A DNA stretch of 64,000 nucleotides from Pseudotabrizicola algicola. GTDB taxonomy: Bacteria; Pseudomonadota; Alphaproteobacteria; Rhodobacterales; Rhodobacteraceae. The translations under genes were made by a program, and so were the position numbers. Shown here one piece after another: positions 1-9,241 of the stretch; position 1 is the first letter of the stretch, and each line of letters opens with the position of its first letter. The DNA is taken from positions 640,275 to 704,274 of the forward strand of contig NZ_JAAIKE010000002.1 of the NCBI RefSeq assembly GCF_010915705.1, read 5' to 3'. The notes beneath the pieces were generated by a model that was not told the DNA's origin, made no database searches, and saw only the letters and a program-made list of their open reading frames with translations.

Positions 1-2
1 TG

Positions 3-368
3 GAAGACGATTACATCGTGGCTCTTGACCTGTGCACTTATCTGGAAAGCATCGGCGTCACCGTGATCGGGCCCGCCGGAATGATCAAGGCAGGGCTGGA
101 AATCGCCAGAAGCGCCGAAGCAATTGATGGTGCCTTGCTCGATGTCAACATCGCGGGCCAGACGGTGTTCGCAGTTGCCGACGCGCTTATCGAGCGCAAG
201 GTGCCGATCACCTTCGTCACCGCCTATGACAGTAGCATGTTGCCCGCCCCATACCGCCACTTTGCTCGCATCGAAAAGCCAATCGAAAGCGCGCAGGTGG
301 CCGAGGCCGTTGAGCGCATGTGCAAACAGGCGATGAAATGTCGGCCGCAGCAGATGCTGGCCGACTGA
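3..368 (+). CDS. Response regulator receiver-domain protein (5' partial)
   Basis: The reading frame enters from the left edge and opens with the acidic patch EDDYIVALDL typical of the start of a receiver (REC) domain, so the true start lies just outside the window. About 121 residues are visible. The phospho-acceptor Asp is in LLDVNI, the conserved Thr in ITFVTAYDS and the Lys in IEKPI. It ends shortly after the REC fold with no DNA-binding domain, so it is a single-domain regulator that probably receives phosphate from a histidine kinase. The GTG at 18 is inside the fold and is unlikely to be the start. It converges on another receiver protein 12 bases downstream. Confidence 0.8.
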   Translation, partial: EDDYIVALDLCTYLESIGVTVIGPAGMIKAGLEIARSAEAIDGALLDVNIAGQTVFAVADALIERKVPITFVTAYDSSMLPAPYRHFARIEKPIESAQVAEAVERMCKQAMKCRPQQMLAD

Positions 369-380
369 CAGCCCGACACC

Positions 381-953
381 CTAGTGCAAAAGTCGACGCC
401 CGTGATCTTCGGCCAGCGTGCGCATCAGACGTTCAAGCCAAGGGCCGACCTGCGTCATCACCGGCAGCGGGTCCGGATCGGCGATGGCGCGGCGAAGGGT
501 CAATTCGACAAGACGATCGGCAGCACTTTTGTCTTGCATCAATTCGCGGGCGCGCAGGCGCAATTGCGGGACGAGGTCTGCAATGGTCTGAGGATTGGCA
601 AGACCTGACCGCGCGAGGATCTTGACCGTCGTCTGCGGAGCCATCGGCTTGTTGATGCAGACGACTTCGGCAAAGCGCGGGGGCAACAGAGGCTGATCGA
701 ACCCGGTGTAAAAGACAAAGGGCACACCGTCCTGCAACATCTGGTCAGCCAGAGGAAAAACCATCTGGCCCCGGAGATCGACATCGAGCACGGCCATCTG
801 GCTGGTGGGTGCCAGACGGGTGGCTTCGGCCAGACTGGCACAGGGACCAATCACTTGTGCATTGGCCGCCCTGAACTCATTCGCCAGTTCGGTCGCAACA
901 AAATAATCATCCTCGGCGATAAGAACCCGCCGCCCCTGAAAGTCGAATAGCAT
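381..953 (-). CDS. Response regulator, receiver domain with C-terminal extension
   Basis: This 190-residue protein has an N-terminal REC domain (about residues 8-120): acidic pair in IAEDDYF, phospho-acceptor Asp in VLDVDLRG, Thr in FYTGFD and Lys in INKPM. The remaining 70 residues (IADLVPQLRLRARELM onward) look helical and match no output domain I recognise. It is not PhyR, which carries an EcfG-like domain ahead of the receiver. It resembles the preceding receiver protein, so the two may be duplicates. It is divergent from the large HWE kinase at 1183, a plausible partner. Confidence 0.85.
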   Translation of the reverse strand: MLFDFQGRRVLIAEDDYFVATELANEFRAANAQVIGPCASLAEATRLAPTSQMAVLDVDLRGQMVFPLADQMLQDGVPFVFYTGFDQPLLPPRFAEVVCINKPMAPQTTVKILARSGLANPQTIADLVPQLRLRARELMQDKSAADRLVELTLRRAIADPDPLPVMTQVGPWLERLMRTLAEDHGRRLLH

Positions 954-1182
954 GCAAAGCCCCCCGGATCCCGATACGACGATGATACCTTAGCGTGGGT
1001 CATGACGCATTCACCCAAGACAACCCCTTTGGCCGCGCAATCACAAGTAGATAAGGGCGATCGCGAAGGGCGTCGGAACATTTCCGCCGAAAAGCATCAT
1101 CGCAGGACAAGCCGCGGAACCTTTTGCCCTGCCGCCGTCTTTAACCTCTGACAGGGCTGGCCCCGTCTTCGACAGGTAGAAT

Positions 1183-4100
1183 ATGGTCAGCAAGAATTCA
1201 CCTTTGCCGGGGCGCGCTGCGCCGCAGGATCGCTCACGCAAAGAGAAAGTTGTGGCATGGGAAGCCGTGTATGGCCCCCGCAGCTCCTGGCCTGATTGCG
1301 TTCGCGCCGCATCTGAACTGGTGCTGGAGGCAAAGGCTCCGGCGGCGGTGCTTTGGGACGACCCGCCACGATTGATTTCCAATTCGGCCTTTGAAAATCT
1401 GCGTGGTGTGAGGACAGAAAGCTTGACGCCAGAGCTTCGCATGGCTCTCGAGCCTTCTCTGGTGTCGATCAGACAGGGCCAAAGCGTCCTGCTGCGCCTG
1501 CAAGGCAGTGACCCGGCACCTGCGTCTGATCCGGCGCAAGACTTGGTGATGTCGCCTTTATGGGGCGCAGATGGCGGCGTGGTTGGAGCGCTTGTCACGC
1601 AACTGAACCGCGGCGTGGGCGATCCTGCACCGCCGGTTCTGCAAGACATGGGCGCTTATCGGCGCTTGTTCGAAGTGATCGACCAGGGCTTTTGTCTTGC
1701 GGAAGTCCTTTTCACGCCAGAGGGGCAAGCCTGTGACTACAGGTTTCTGGAAACCAACAGCGCCTTTAGCCAACATACGGGGATGCAGAATGCTGTAGGC
1801 AGAACTGCGCTCGAACTTGTGCCGGAGTTGGAACGGGGCTGGGTCGAGCTTTATGCGAATGTCGTCCTGACGGGTCGCAGCATACGCTTTGAATATCAGG
1901 CCGAACCTATCGGTCGGCTTTTTGATGTCTTTGCTGCCCGTGTTGGTGGCGACGACAGCCGCATTGTCGGGATCATCTTCCGTGACATAACAGAGCATCG
2001 CGCGCGGGAAGCCGAATTGCGTGCAAGCAATGCTCGCAAGGCCTTTCTTCTGGAACTCTCCGACGCAATCTGCGCACCGGGCGATGCGGCTTGCGTGCAG
2101 TGGTCAAGCTTGCGACTTTTGGGCGAGCATCTGGGCGTGGACCGCGTGGCCTGGCTGGATATGACAGAACCGGATGCCGCTGTGGGGAGGGCTTATTGCG
2201 CCGGTGCCGACAGCGTCCAGGATTACCAGATCGAAAGCCTCCTCGGCCAAAACATTGGTCACCGGTTTGCCACCGGTCAGATTGAAGTCTGCGCCGACAC
2301 GCGCACGGGCGGCTTGTCAGCGCAGGCCGTTGCCACGCTCGAGGCCGTATCGGCACGCGCCTTTGTCGCCGTACCCTACTTGCGCGGCGGCAAACTGATT
2401 GGCGGGCTGGTTGTCCATAATAAACAGCCGCGCAATTGGAGTGCGGCGGAATTGACCCTGATGGCCGAGGCGACAGAACGGATCATGCCGGCGCTGGAAC
2501 AGGCCCGCGCCGAGAGCGCCTTGCGCCAAAGCGAGGAAAAATTCCGTCAGCTTGCCGATCTGGCCCCGTCCGTCGTCTGGATGGCCGACGCCGACGGCAC
2601 GATCAGCTATGTCAGCGAACAATGGCAGCACTTTGCGGGACAAGATCCTCACGGGCCAAAGACCGGGCCGTCAGCTTTCCTGTTGCACCCCGATGACCGG
2701 TCAAAAGCGAAACAGGCATGGGCAGCGGCGCTGCGCAGCGGAGAGCCATTCGAGATGGAACTGCGCAATCGCCGCAAAGACGGGCAATACCGCTGGTGCC
2801 TGACCCGCGCCCGGCCGCAGCACGGCGCAGAAGGCCGCATCTTGTGCTGGTTCGGAACGACCACCGACATTGACGATCAGAAGCGCACCGAAGAATTCCT
2901 GCGACAAAGCGAAGGACGGCAGGCCTTTCTGCTGTCCTTGGTCGATGCCTTGCGACAATCGGCCCCGCTTCCAGCGCAGAAGGAAGCCTGCCGCCTTGTC
3001 GCACAGCATTTGCAAGTGAACCGCGCTTTCTTTGCAGAACTGGATGAACCCACCGGGAAAGTGCACGTCGCGCAGGATCACTTTGACCCCGCGCTGAACT
3101 CGGTCGCGGGAAGCTATCGTGCGGACAGCTTCGGCCTGGCAATGACACTGCTGCGCCGGGGAGATCGGTTCGAGGTTTGCGACATGCGCAGCCATTCGGC
3201 CATCCCCGCATTTGTGCAGGCCCGTTTTCTGGCAGGCCAGATCGCCGCTTGCCTCTGCGTGCCGGTCATTCTTGGCGGACAGACGGCGGGGGCGATCTGC
3301 GTCACCACCTGCGAGGCGCGGCAATGGACGGAAGCAGAAGTGGAACTTCTGGCCGAAGCAGGACAGAGAATCTGGGCGGCTGTCGCGCAAACCCGGTCAG
3401 AAACCGCCCAGCGCGCCATCGATACACGCTTCCGAACCTTGGTCGAGGGTATGCCACAGCTTGTCTGGCGTGCGGCGACCAGTGGCCGCTGGACATGGGC
3501 CAGCCCCCAGTGGACCGCTTTCACAAACCTCACGAACAGCCAAAGCCAGAATGCGGGATGGTTGGACGCGGTTCATCCGGAGGACAGGGCAGAGGCAGAG
3601 GCGGCTTGGGCCCGGGCTCGAGATCTGGGCAAGTTCAGCGCGGAATACCGGTTGCGCGACCATGCCACGGATACCTATCGCTGGTTTCAGACACGCGCCT
3701 TGCCGGTGCGGGACGAGACGGGGCATCCGGTAGAATGGCTTGGCACCTCGACCGATGTGCAAGGTCAGCATGACATGCAGGAACGGCTGCGCTCGCTGGT
3801 GGCCGAATTGCAGCACAGGACGCGCAACCTGATGGCGGTGGTCATGGCGGTGACCGATCGCACCTTGGCTTCCAGCGCCACATTGGAGGATTTTCGCGTG
3901 GTCATCCAATCGCGACTCGGCTCGATTGCGCGCACCAGCGGGCTGCTCTCCAAGCTGCGAGACGACGGGCAAATCACCTTTGACGAATTGCTTGCCAGCG
4001 TCTTCCAGGGGCATGGGATCGCGATAAAAGAAACCACCGGGCTGCGGGTGTCGGGACCGGCGGGCATAAGGCTGCGTTCCTCTTCGGTTCAGACCTTGGC

Positions 4101-4416
4101 GCTGGCCCTGCATGAACTCGTGGCACAGAGCATAGCAAGCGGCGGGTTTGCAGGGGCGGGAGGATCGGTTTGCGTGGATTGGCACATGCAACATGTCGCA
4201 GAGGGCAAGCGGCGTCTGGTTCTGGCATGGCGAGAGACCTTTGCAGAACCCTTGCCCCCGTCCCAGCTTGCCAAAGATCAAAGCAGCATCAGTTTTGGCC
4301 GCGAGTTGATTGAACGGGGTCTCTCCTATCAGCTTAATGCCGACACGTCCTATCGGCTGACCTCAGAAGGCCTCGCTTTTGATCTTTCCTTGCCGCTAAC
4401 GCAGTATCGCACCTGA
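1183..4416 (+). CDS. Multi-sensor HWE-family histidine kinase (PAS/GAF repeats)
   Basis: A soluble sensor kinase of 1077 residues with no clear membrane segment. Order by motif: a poorly conserved N-terminus, PAS (about 155-275, ending IIFRDITEHR), GAF (285-450), PAS (455-575, ending GTTTDIDDQKR), GAF (580-735), PAS (740-865, ending GTSTDVQGQ), then an HWE/HisKA_2 kinase core. The phospho-accepting His is residue 878 in LVAELQHRTRNLM. The family's WxE signature is present as LAWRETF, and the N-box region reads ALALHELVAQS, where the usual second Asn region is degenerate (QSIASGG rather than TNAAKYG). HWE kinases commonly signal to single-domain regulators or PhyR. The stimulus cannot be told from sequence. 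Confidence 0.9.
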   Translation: MVSKNSPLPGRAAPQDRSRKEKVVAWEAVYGPRSSWPDCVRAASELVLEAKAPAAVLWDDPPRLISNSAFENLRGVRTESLTPELRMALEPSLVSIRQGQSVLLRLQGSDPAPASDPAQDLVMSPLWGADGGVVGALVTQLNRGVGDPAPPVLQDMGAYRRLFEVIDQGFCLAEVLFTPEGQACDYRFLETNSAFSQHTGMQNAVGRTALELVPELERGWVELYANVVLTGRSIRFEYQAEPIGRLFDVFAARVGGDDSRIVGIIFRDITEHRAREAELRASNARKAFLLELSDAICAPGDAACVQWSSLRLLGEHLGVDRVAWLDMTEPDAAVGRAYCAGADSVQDYQIESLLGQNIGHRFATGQIEVCADTRTGGLSAQAVATLEAVSARAFVAVPYLRGGKLIGGLVVHNKQPRNWSAAELTLMAEATERIMPALEQARAESALRQSEEKFRQLADLAPSVVWMADADGTISYVSEQWQHFAGQDPHGPKTGPSAFLLHPDDRSKAKQAWAAALRSGEPFEMELRNRRKDGQYRWCLTRARPQHGAEGRILCWFGTTTDIDDQKRTEEFLRQSEGRQAFLLSLVDALRQSAPLPAQKEACRLVAQHLQVNRAFFAELDEPTGKVHVAQDHFDPALNSVAGSYRADSFGLAMTLLRRGDRFEVCDMRSHSAIPAFVQARFLAGQIAACLCVPVILGGQTAGAICVTTCEARQWTEAEVELLAEAGQRIWAAVAQTRSETAQRAIDTRFRTLVEGMPQLVWRAATSGRWTWASPQWTAFTNLTNSQSQNAGWLDAVHPEDRAEAEAAWARARDLGKFSAEYRLRDHATDTYRWFQTRALPVRDETGHPVEWLGTSTDVQGQHDMQERLRSLVAELQHRTRNLMAVVMAVTDRTLASSATLEDFRVVIQSRLGSIARTSGLLSKLRDDGQITFDELLASVFQGHGIAIKETTGLRVSGPAGIRLRSSSVQTLALALHELVAQSIASGGFAGAGGSVCVDWHMQHVAEGKRRLVLAWRETFAEPLPPSQLAKDQSSISFGRELIERGLSYQLNADTSYRLTSEGLAFDLSLPLTQYRT

Positions 4417-4436
4417 CGGCATCGGTCACCGAATGG

Positions 4437-4468
4437 CAAAAGGGGCGCGGCCAAGCGCGCCCCTTTCA
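4437..4468. terminator. Bidirectional stem-loop terminator
   Basis: AGGGGCGCG and CGCGCCCCT pair around a short loop and are followed by TTTC on the plus strand. It sits between convergent genes (kinase ending 4416, low-complexity protein ending 4482). Confidence 0.75.
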
Positions 4469-4481
4469 TCTGGCAGGAAAT

Positions 4482-5174
4482 TCAGAGGTTCGCGGTTGCC
4501 GCGCAGATCGCCTGCATGTTTTCGGGCGATACATCCATCATGCCCGTGACAGAGCCGCCTGCCGCCGTGGCACCTTCGCCCGTGCCAGTGGAGCCGATCT
4601 CTGCCGCGCCCGTGCCAGATGCACCACCTTCGGCCGTTCCGGTGGTGGTCGTATCCGCACCGGTGCCGCCCTCGGTCCCTGTGCCGACAGAACCAGCGGC
4701 ACCCGTGCCCGTGGTGGCGCTGCCCGCAGCACCTGCATCACCGCTGGTTGTGCCTCCCTCGGCCCCCGTCGTGGCAGAGCCAGTCGCATCGGCACCCGTG
4801 GTCGCGCTGCCTGCGCCGGTGGTGCTGTTTGTTCCCGTGGTGCTGTCTGTGCCGACAGTGCCCGATGCCGCTGCATCGCCCGTGGCCGCACCGCCCATGC
4901 TGCCTGCCGAGCCTTGCATGAACACCATGCAGTCGCGGCGGATCATCGTCCGGTCTTCTTCCGACAACGTCTGCCATTGCGCTTCGATCTCGCTGGTCGA
5001 ACGGACCGTGCTGCCATCTTCGCCGAACATCGCGGAACCCAGCGAAGTCGACCAGTCAGACCCGAAGGTGCCCGACATTGCCGAAGTCCCGCTGGTGCCG
5101 TCGCTGGTCTGTGCCATCGCTACGGTTGCTGCCAGTTGCGCTGCCATCGTCACTGTAAGAAAGGTCAGTTTCAT
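4482..5174 (-). CDS. Secreted low-complexity Gly/Thr/Ala protein, unknown function
   Basis: About 230 residues. The ATG at 5174 is preferred because GGAG lies six bases upstream and it starts a clean signal peptide (MKLTFLTVTMAAQLAATVAMAQ). A conserved block follows (FGEDGS, then EIEAQWQTLSEEDR, then a Cys), then about 100 residues of Gly, Thr, Ala and Ser repeats (GTGAAG, TTGA types), then a short tail with a second Cys (MQAICAATANL). The ends match the protein encoded at 25537-26070, so the two are paralogues with divergent linkers. Predicted periplasmic; no known domain. A GGAAC-N16-AGTT promoter lies about 195 bases upstream, suggesting stress-sigma control. Confidence 0.75.
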   Translation of the reverse strand: MKLTFLTVTMAAQLAATVAMAQTSDGTSGTSAMSGTFGSDWSTSLGSAMFGEDGSTVRSTSEIEAQWQTLSEEDRTMIRRDCMVFMQGSAGSMGGAATGDAAASGTVGTDSTTGTNSTTGAGSATTGADATGSATTGAEGGTTSGDAGAAGSATTGTGAAGSVGTGTEGGTGADTTTTGTAEGGASGTGAAEIGSTGTGEGATAAGGSVTGMMDVSPENMQAICAATANL

Positions 5175-5367
5175 TGCCGTCTCCATTGCGTAAAAATTCG
5201 GGCCTTGCGTCGTCTTGATCAGGCGATGCGCAACGCCTCTGCTCTGTCCGGGCCTGTGCAACACTGCTGCTGACGCGACCTAAGTCGCCAAGCCTGCTGT
5301 GCGGCCGCCCACAAGCGCCATCGGGGGAAGGTCTATCCCGCGGCATCGTTGCGACCCACCGCCTTCC

Positions 5368-5392
5368 AACTGGCCGCTTGGCCATTTGTTCC
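5368..5392 (-). promoter_or_regulatory. EcfG-type promoter, GGAAC-N16-AGTT
   Basis: On the minus strand GGAACA is followed after 16 bases by AGTT. It points at the secreted low-complexity gene, leaving an unusually long leader of about 185 bases. Confidence 0.6.
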
Positions 5393-5454
5393 CGATGACG
5401 GGTCCGGAAGGCGCGGCTTTCGTCTCGAGCCAGTTCCGCCGTCTTCGGAGCAAA

Positions 5455-5485
5455 GAAAAATGGCGCGCCCCCGCGGGGCGCGCCA
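5455..5485 (-). terminator. Rho-independent terminator of the BON-domain gene
   Basis: TGGCGCGCCCC pairs with GGGGCGCGCCA; read leftwards the stem is followed by TTTTTC. It lies just past the stop at 5511. Confidence 0.8.
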
Positions 5486-5510
5486 ATACACTTTCAAACC
5501 GAGGCCCGCC

Positions 5511-6344
5511 TTAGGCCTGTGTCTTCCCTTGGCCCACTGAGCCTTTGGCGCTCGACCCGGAAGAAGACGTCATGTCATCCACCGAACCTGACAGGCTTTG
5601 CGATTTCACGCGCAGATTATTCTGCACATGGGTCACGCCCGTAATGCGATCGACACAGTCTTCGGCGCGGCGCTTGCTCTGACGCGAGTCCACCTGTCCG
5701 GTAAGCGTCACCTCGCCACCAGACACGCTGACCTCGATGTCCGAAGCATCGAGCCATGAATCGTCACTCAGATGGTCATTCACATCTTCGCGAATACGGT
5801 CATCGGACCGGGTGTAACCCTTGGGGCCTTTGCCCCGGTGATCGTTGTCGCGCCGACGCTGCGCATCATTGTCGCCAAACCAAGACGATATCTCGTCGCC
5901 AGCCTTTTCGAGAAAGCCGCGCTCTTCCGAATAGCCGCCCTGACGCTGATCGCCATAACCCGAACTTCGGCCTTGGCCGCCATAGCCACCACGGTCATAG
6001 GGTCCAAAAGAAGGCTGGCTGTATCCGTAAGGCCCGCTCGACCTCTGACCATAGCCGTAGCCGCCCTCATCGTGGGAAGACTGCGCGCTCTCGCGGCCGC
6101 GATACCCGCTGCCCGATCCTTCGTCCATCATCCGGCTTTGGGCGTAGTCATCACCCTGCCGGCCGCCATATCCACCCTGACTGCGGTGGTCAGCCGGGCT
6201 GCGGTTGTCATATTCATGCGCCATGCCGTAGCCGCGGCCATAGCCCGCATCCTGATGTGACTCGCGGTCTCGTGCATATCTGTTTTCGTCTTGGGATGAT
6301 CTGCCACCCTCGCGGTCAGCCTCAAACTGTCTTGATCTAGCCAT
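5511..6344 (-). CDS. BON-domain stress protein with Gly/Tyr/Arg-rich N-terminal region
   Basis: The start at 6344 (MARSRQFEAD) has AGGAG eight bases upstream, giving 277 residues. The first 170 residues are disordered and rich in Gly, Tyr, Ser and Arg (repeats such as GYGGQGRSSGYGDQ). A conserved linker follows (SWFGDNDAQRRR, GPKGYTRSDDRIREDV), then one BON domain of about 65 residues (VSGGEVTLTGQVDS, ending VQNNLRVKS). BON domains bind phospholipid or protein surfaces, and proteins of this layout are typical alphaproteobacterial stress proteins. There is no signal peptide. An EcfG-type promoter lies about 60 bases upstream. Confidence 0.88.
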   Translation of the reverse strand: MARSRQFEADREGGRSSQDENRYARDRESHQDAGYGRGYGMAHEYDNRSPADHRSQGGYGGRQGDDYAQSRMMDEGSGSGYRGRESAQSSHDEGGYGYGQRSSGPYGYSQPSFGPYDRGGYGGQGRSSGYGDQRQGGYSEERGFLEKAGDEISSWFGDNDAQRRRDNDHRGKGPKGYTRSDDRIREDVNDHLSDDSWLDASDIEVSVSGGEVTLTGQVDSRQSKRRAEDCVDRITGVTHVQNNLRVKSQSLSGSVDDMTSSSGSSAKGSVGQGKTQA

Positions 6345-6403
6345 GTTTGGCACTCCTCTCATGGTTTTTCGCGCACGGCGCAGTGCTGCCGTGCCCCCTG
6401 TCC

Positions 6404-6428
6404 AACCGGGGGATGAGGTAAATGTTCC
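6404..6428 (-). promoter_or_regulatory. EcfG-type promoter, GGAAC-N16-GGTT
   Basis: Minus-strand GGAACA with GGTT 16 bases on, reading into the BON gene. It is back to back with the plus-strand promoter at 6476. Confidence 0.75.
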
Positions 6429-6475
6429 TTGCTCGGCCTCCCCCCACGGTCGGCCAGAGCGCTCAGTCAGGCGGT

Positions 6476-6501
6476 GGAACATTGCAGCCGGTTGAGAAGT
6501 T
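6476..6501 (+). promoter_or_regulatory. EcfG-type promoter, GGAAC-N17-AGTT
   Basis: GGAACA followed after 17 bases by AGTT, 37 bases ahead of the start of the small membrane protein. Confidence 0.65.
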
Positions 6502-6538
6502 GAGAGCACTTTCCAACATAAAAACCGGAGAGATTTCC

Positions 6539-6715
6539 ATGTCAGAGACACTCATCGCCGTTGTCGTTTTCGGCATCCTCCTGGCCATCTGCCTTGTCGG
6601 GCTCGTCACTTCAAATCGTGCAAGCGAACGGAATAATGCCTCGCGCAGCCATCGCCCGCCAATGCAGCCAGCCTCGCAAAGCTTTTCGCCGCCGCTTCCG
6701 CCTCGCGGCGGCTGA
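6539..6715 (+). CDS. Small single-pass membrane protein (58 aa)
   Basis: The ATG at 6539 is preceded by GGAGAG at good spacing. The protein starts MSETLIAVVVFGILLAICLVG, one transmembrane helix, followed by a short polar, Pro-rich tail (SRSHRPPMQPAS). No family is recognised. It has its own EcfG-type promoter and a terminator directly after it, so it is a monocistronic stress gene. An upstream in-frame ATG at 6422 would lie before the promoter and is rejected. Confidence 0.75.
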   Translation: MSETLIAVVVFGILLAICLVGLVTSNRASERNNASRSHRPPMQPASQSFSPPLPPRGG

Positions 6716-6719
6716 ATGC

Positions 6720-6748
6720 AAAAGGGGAGACAACACCTTGTCTCCCCC
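6720..6748. terminator. Bidirectional terminator
   Basis: GGGGAGACA pairs with TGTCTCCCC; on the minus strand the stem is followed by TTTTGC. It separates the small membrane gene from the convergent glucose dehydrogenase gene. Confidence 0.75.
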
Positions 6749-6776
6749 GGTGCCGCGACGACAAGGCCGCTGTCGG

Positions 6777-9206
6777 CTAAGGCAACGCATAGGCGATAAA
6801 GTAGTCGCCAATCGGGGTTTCCATGAAGTTATGGCCGCCCGCATTGATGATCAGATATTGAACCCCGTCCACTTCGTACATCGCGGGGCCGGCCTGTCCG
6901 CCTGCGGGCAGGGCGTCTTGCCAAAGGACCTCGCCGGTTGCGATGTCCATCGCGCGGATCAGATCGTCGGTCGCCGCCGCAATGAAGATCAACCCGCTGG
7001 CAGTCACCACCGCCCCCGCATTGTTCGGGGTCCCGATGTCGAGAGGAAGCATCGACGGGATGCCGAACGGCCCGTTCTTGCGGGCGGTGCCGAAAGGCTT
7101 GTCCCAAAGCACCTCACGCGTGGCAAGATCAATCGCCATGATGCCGCCATAGGGCGGCTCTTTGCACAAAAGCCCCGTAAGGCCCACGCGCCAACCTGCG
7201 TTCACCTTGATGGCAAAGGGGGTGTCGGCTTGCGGGTTCAGCCCTTCGGGCGTGTCTTCGGCACCCGGCTCGTCAATCGGAACGGCGCCCCGGCGATCCG
7301 CCTCGTCACGGGGAATCAGCCTGTTGAAATTGGGGGCGTCATTGTAGTTGGCCACCATGATGCCCCGAACAGGATCAATTGCGACGCCGCCCCAATCTGA
7401 TCCGCCGTTATAGCCGGGATATTGGATCCAGTCCCGGTCCACCGAAGGAGGTGTATAAATGCCGTCATAATTCGCCCTGCGGAACTGGATGCGGCACCAG
7501 AGTTGGTCAAGCGGCGTCATACCCCACATATGCCGCTCTTCGATATCGGGCTTCAGGGTGTTTGGAAAATCGACCACAAAGGGCTGGGTCGGTGACAGAC
7601 GTTCAGGCTCTACCCCGCCCTGCGGGACCGGGCGTTCCTCGACCTCGACCAGCAGTTCCCCCGTTTCGCGATTGAAGATGAAGAACATCCCCAGCTTGGT
7701 AGGCAAGATCAAAGCTGGAACAGGGCCGTCCGGCGTGGGAAAGTCGATGAGGCTGCCTTGCGATCCCAGATCATAATCCCAGACATCGTAATGGACTGTC
7801 TGATAATGCCATGCAACCTGTCCCGTTTCGACGTCGAGCGCGACCAGTGCAGTGGAATATTCGTTCTCGATCTCCGACCGCATTCCGCCCCAATAGTCCA
7901 CCGACGGAACCCCGTGCGGCAGATAGACGAGACCGAGCTCATTGTCGCCCGAGGCTATGGTCCACACATTTGGCGTTCCTCTGGTATAGGTTTCGCCTTC
8001 GGGGGGAAGCCCGGTCTCACCGGGGCGACCCATGTCCCATGCCCATGCCAGTTCACCGGTTTCGGCATCATACCCACGGATCACCCCCGAGGGAGCATCA
8101 CGGCGCTGGCCGTCACGGACCTGAGAGTGAACGACGGCGATGTTGCGCACGATGGTGGGCGGTGATGTCGGGGCGTACCAACCCGGCACGGTGTGGCCGA
8201 TCCCTTCTTCCAGGTCGACGGTGCCGCTGCTGCCAAAGCCTTGGCAAAGCGCGCCGGTGCGCGTGTCGACCGCGATCAGCCTTGCATCAAGCGTGTTCAT
8301 GATCACCCGCTCGGCGCATGGCTCGTCTTCGGCAAGGGTGGGAGAGGCATAATAGGCCAGACCACGGCACGTGGCATTGTAGGGGATTGCCTCTTGCGGC
8401 ACCTGCGGATCAAAGCGCCAGTTCTCGGCCCCCGTGCGAGGATCAAGCGAGATGATCTTGTTCATCGCCGAGCAGATCAGAACCTGATCGCCGATCTTGA
8501 GGGGCGTATTCTGGTTGGAATACCGCGCATCGCCTTCGGGCATGTCGCCCGTGCGGAACTCCCAGACCTTGCGCAGTCCCGCCACGTTTTCCGGTGTGAT
8601 CTGACTGAGCGGCGAATACCGCGTGGCGTGATGAGTGCCTCCATAGGCCGGCCAATCCGCGCCGACCTCTGGCATCTGGAAAGTGACCGGCGCGGAAGGT
8701 GGTTCGGTCGGCAGTGCGTCAGGCTGGGGTGCAGGTTCCGTGCTGCTCTGTTCCTGTGCCCATGCTGGTTGCCCCGAGAAGGCCTGCGCGAACAACAAAC
8801 CAACAAGCGCGATGAGAGGGAGTGTAGAACCGGCCCTGCGCGCACCAAGACGATGCAATGCCGGAATGGTCGCCAGCACCAGCACGAGAACCAGTGTGGG
8901 GGCGACCAGCCGAGGCACCTGCGCCCACCAATTGAACCCGGCCTCCCAGAAGGCCCAGATGACTGTGCCAGCAAAGGTCAGGACATAGACCCAAACCGCA
9001 GCCATCGACCGATGGAACAGAGCATAAGCGGTTGCCAAAAGTCCGATCCCCGCCAAGGCGTAATACCAAGACCCGCCCAGGATGATGAGCCAGATGCCAC
9101 CGCCAAAGATCGGCAACCCGAAGATCACAAGCACGACCGCAAGCAGGTTGACAGCAATCGTGGCGGCACGACTCCGGCGCGGCGTGACAGGGTCAGAATA
9201 GGGCAT
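6777..9206 (-). CDS. gcd: Membrane-bound PQQ-dependent glucose/quinate-type dehydrogenase
   Basis: 809 residues from the ATG at 9206 (CGGAG upstream), the usual length of membrane glucose dehydrogenase. The N-terminal 140 residues form about five membrane helices (IAVNLLAVVLVIFGLPIFGG and following). The rest is a periplasmic PQQ beta-propeller starting DWPAYGGTHHATRYSPLSQI, with repeated W-motif blades such as SLDPRTGAENWRFD and AIDLATREVLWDKPFG. The family oxidises glucose to gluconolactone and passes electrons to ubiquinone. Substrate could instead be a related sugar or polyol. No PQQ synthesis genes are nearby. An EcfG-type promoter 36 bases upstream suggests stress induction. Confidence 0.9.
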   Translation of the reverse strand: MPYSDPVTPRRSRAATIAVNLLAVVLVIFGLPIFGGGIWLIILGGSWYYALAGIGLLATAYALFHRSMAAVWVYVLTFAGTVIWAFWEAGFNWWAQVPRLVAPTLVLVLVLATIPALHRLGARRAGSTLPLIALVGLLFAQAFSGQPAWAQEQSSTEPAPQPDALPTEPPSAPVTFQMPEVGADWPAYGGTHHATRYSPLSQITPENVAGLRKVWEFRTGDMPEGDARYSNQNTPLKIGDQVLICSAMNKIISLDPRTGAENWRFDPQVPQEAIPYNATCRGLAYYASPTLAEDEPCAERVIMNTLDARLIAVDTRTGALCQGFGSSGTVDLEEGIGHTVPGWYAPTSPPTIVRNIAVVHSQVRDGQRRDAPSGVIRGYDAETGELAWAWDMGRPGETGLPPEGETYTRGTPNVWTIASGDNELGLVYLPHGVPSVDYWGGMRSEIENEYSTALVALDVETGQVAWHYQTVHYDVWDYDLGSQGSLIDFPTPDGPVPALILPTKLGMFFIFNRETGELLVEVEERPVPQGGVEPERLSPTQPFVVDFPNTLKPDIEERHMWGMTPLDQLWCRIQFRRANYDGIYTPPSVDRDWIQYPGYNGGSDWGGVAIDPVRGIMVANYNDAPNFNRLIPRDEADRRGAVPIDEPGAEDTPEGLNPQADTPFAIKVNAGWRVGLTGLLCKEPPYGGIMAIDLATREVLWDKPFGTARKNGPFGIPSMLPLDIGTPNNAGAVVTASGLIFIAAATDDLIRAMDIATGEVLWQDALPAGGQAGPAMYEVDGVQYLIINAGGHNFMETPIGDYFIAYALP

Positions 9207-9241
9207 AGGGGACTCCGCTTGGCACATTTGTTGTCATAGCC

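Larger units (their letters stand above)
5175..5510. other. Intergenic region of about 336 bases without a gene
   Basis: It holds the leader and EcfG-type promoter of the leftward secreted-protein gene and the terminator of the BON gene. Open frames here read like shadows and I see no convincing start or domain. Confidence 0.6.

Noticed and set aside
381..953. This receiver protein as PhyR
   Set aside because: The receiver is N-terminal and there is no EcfG-like domain; PhyR has the reverse order.
1075..1140. Two GGAAC copies ahead of the first HWE kinase
   Set aside because: No NGTT at an allowed distance for either copy.
2612..3390. Long minus-strand frames inside the HWE kinase gene
   Set aside because: High-GC shadow frames; the plus-strand product has recognisable PAS, GAF and kinase domains throughout.
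4560..4890. CRISPR-like or satellite repeat
   Set aside because: Repeats are short, degenerate and in frame with a coding sequence having a signal peptide.
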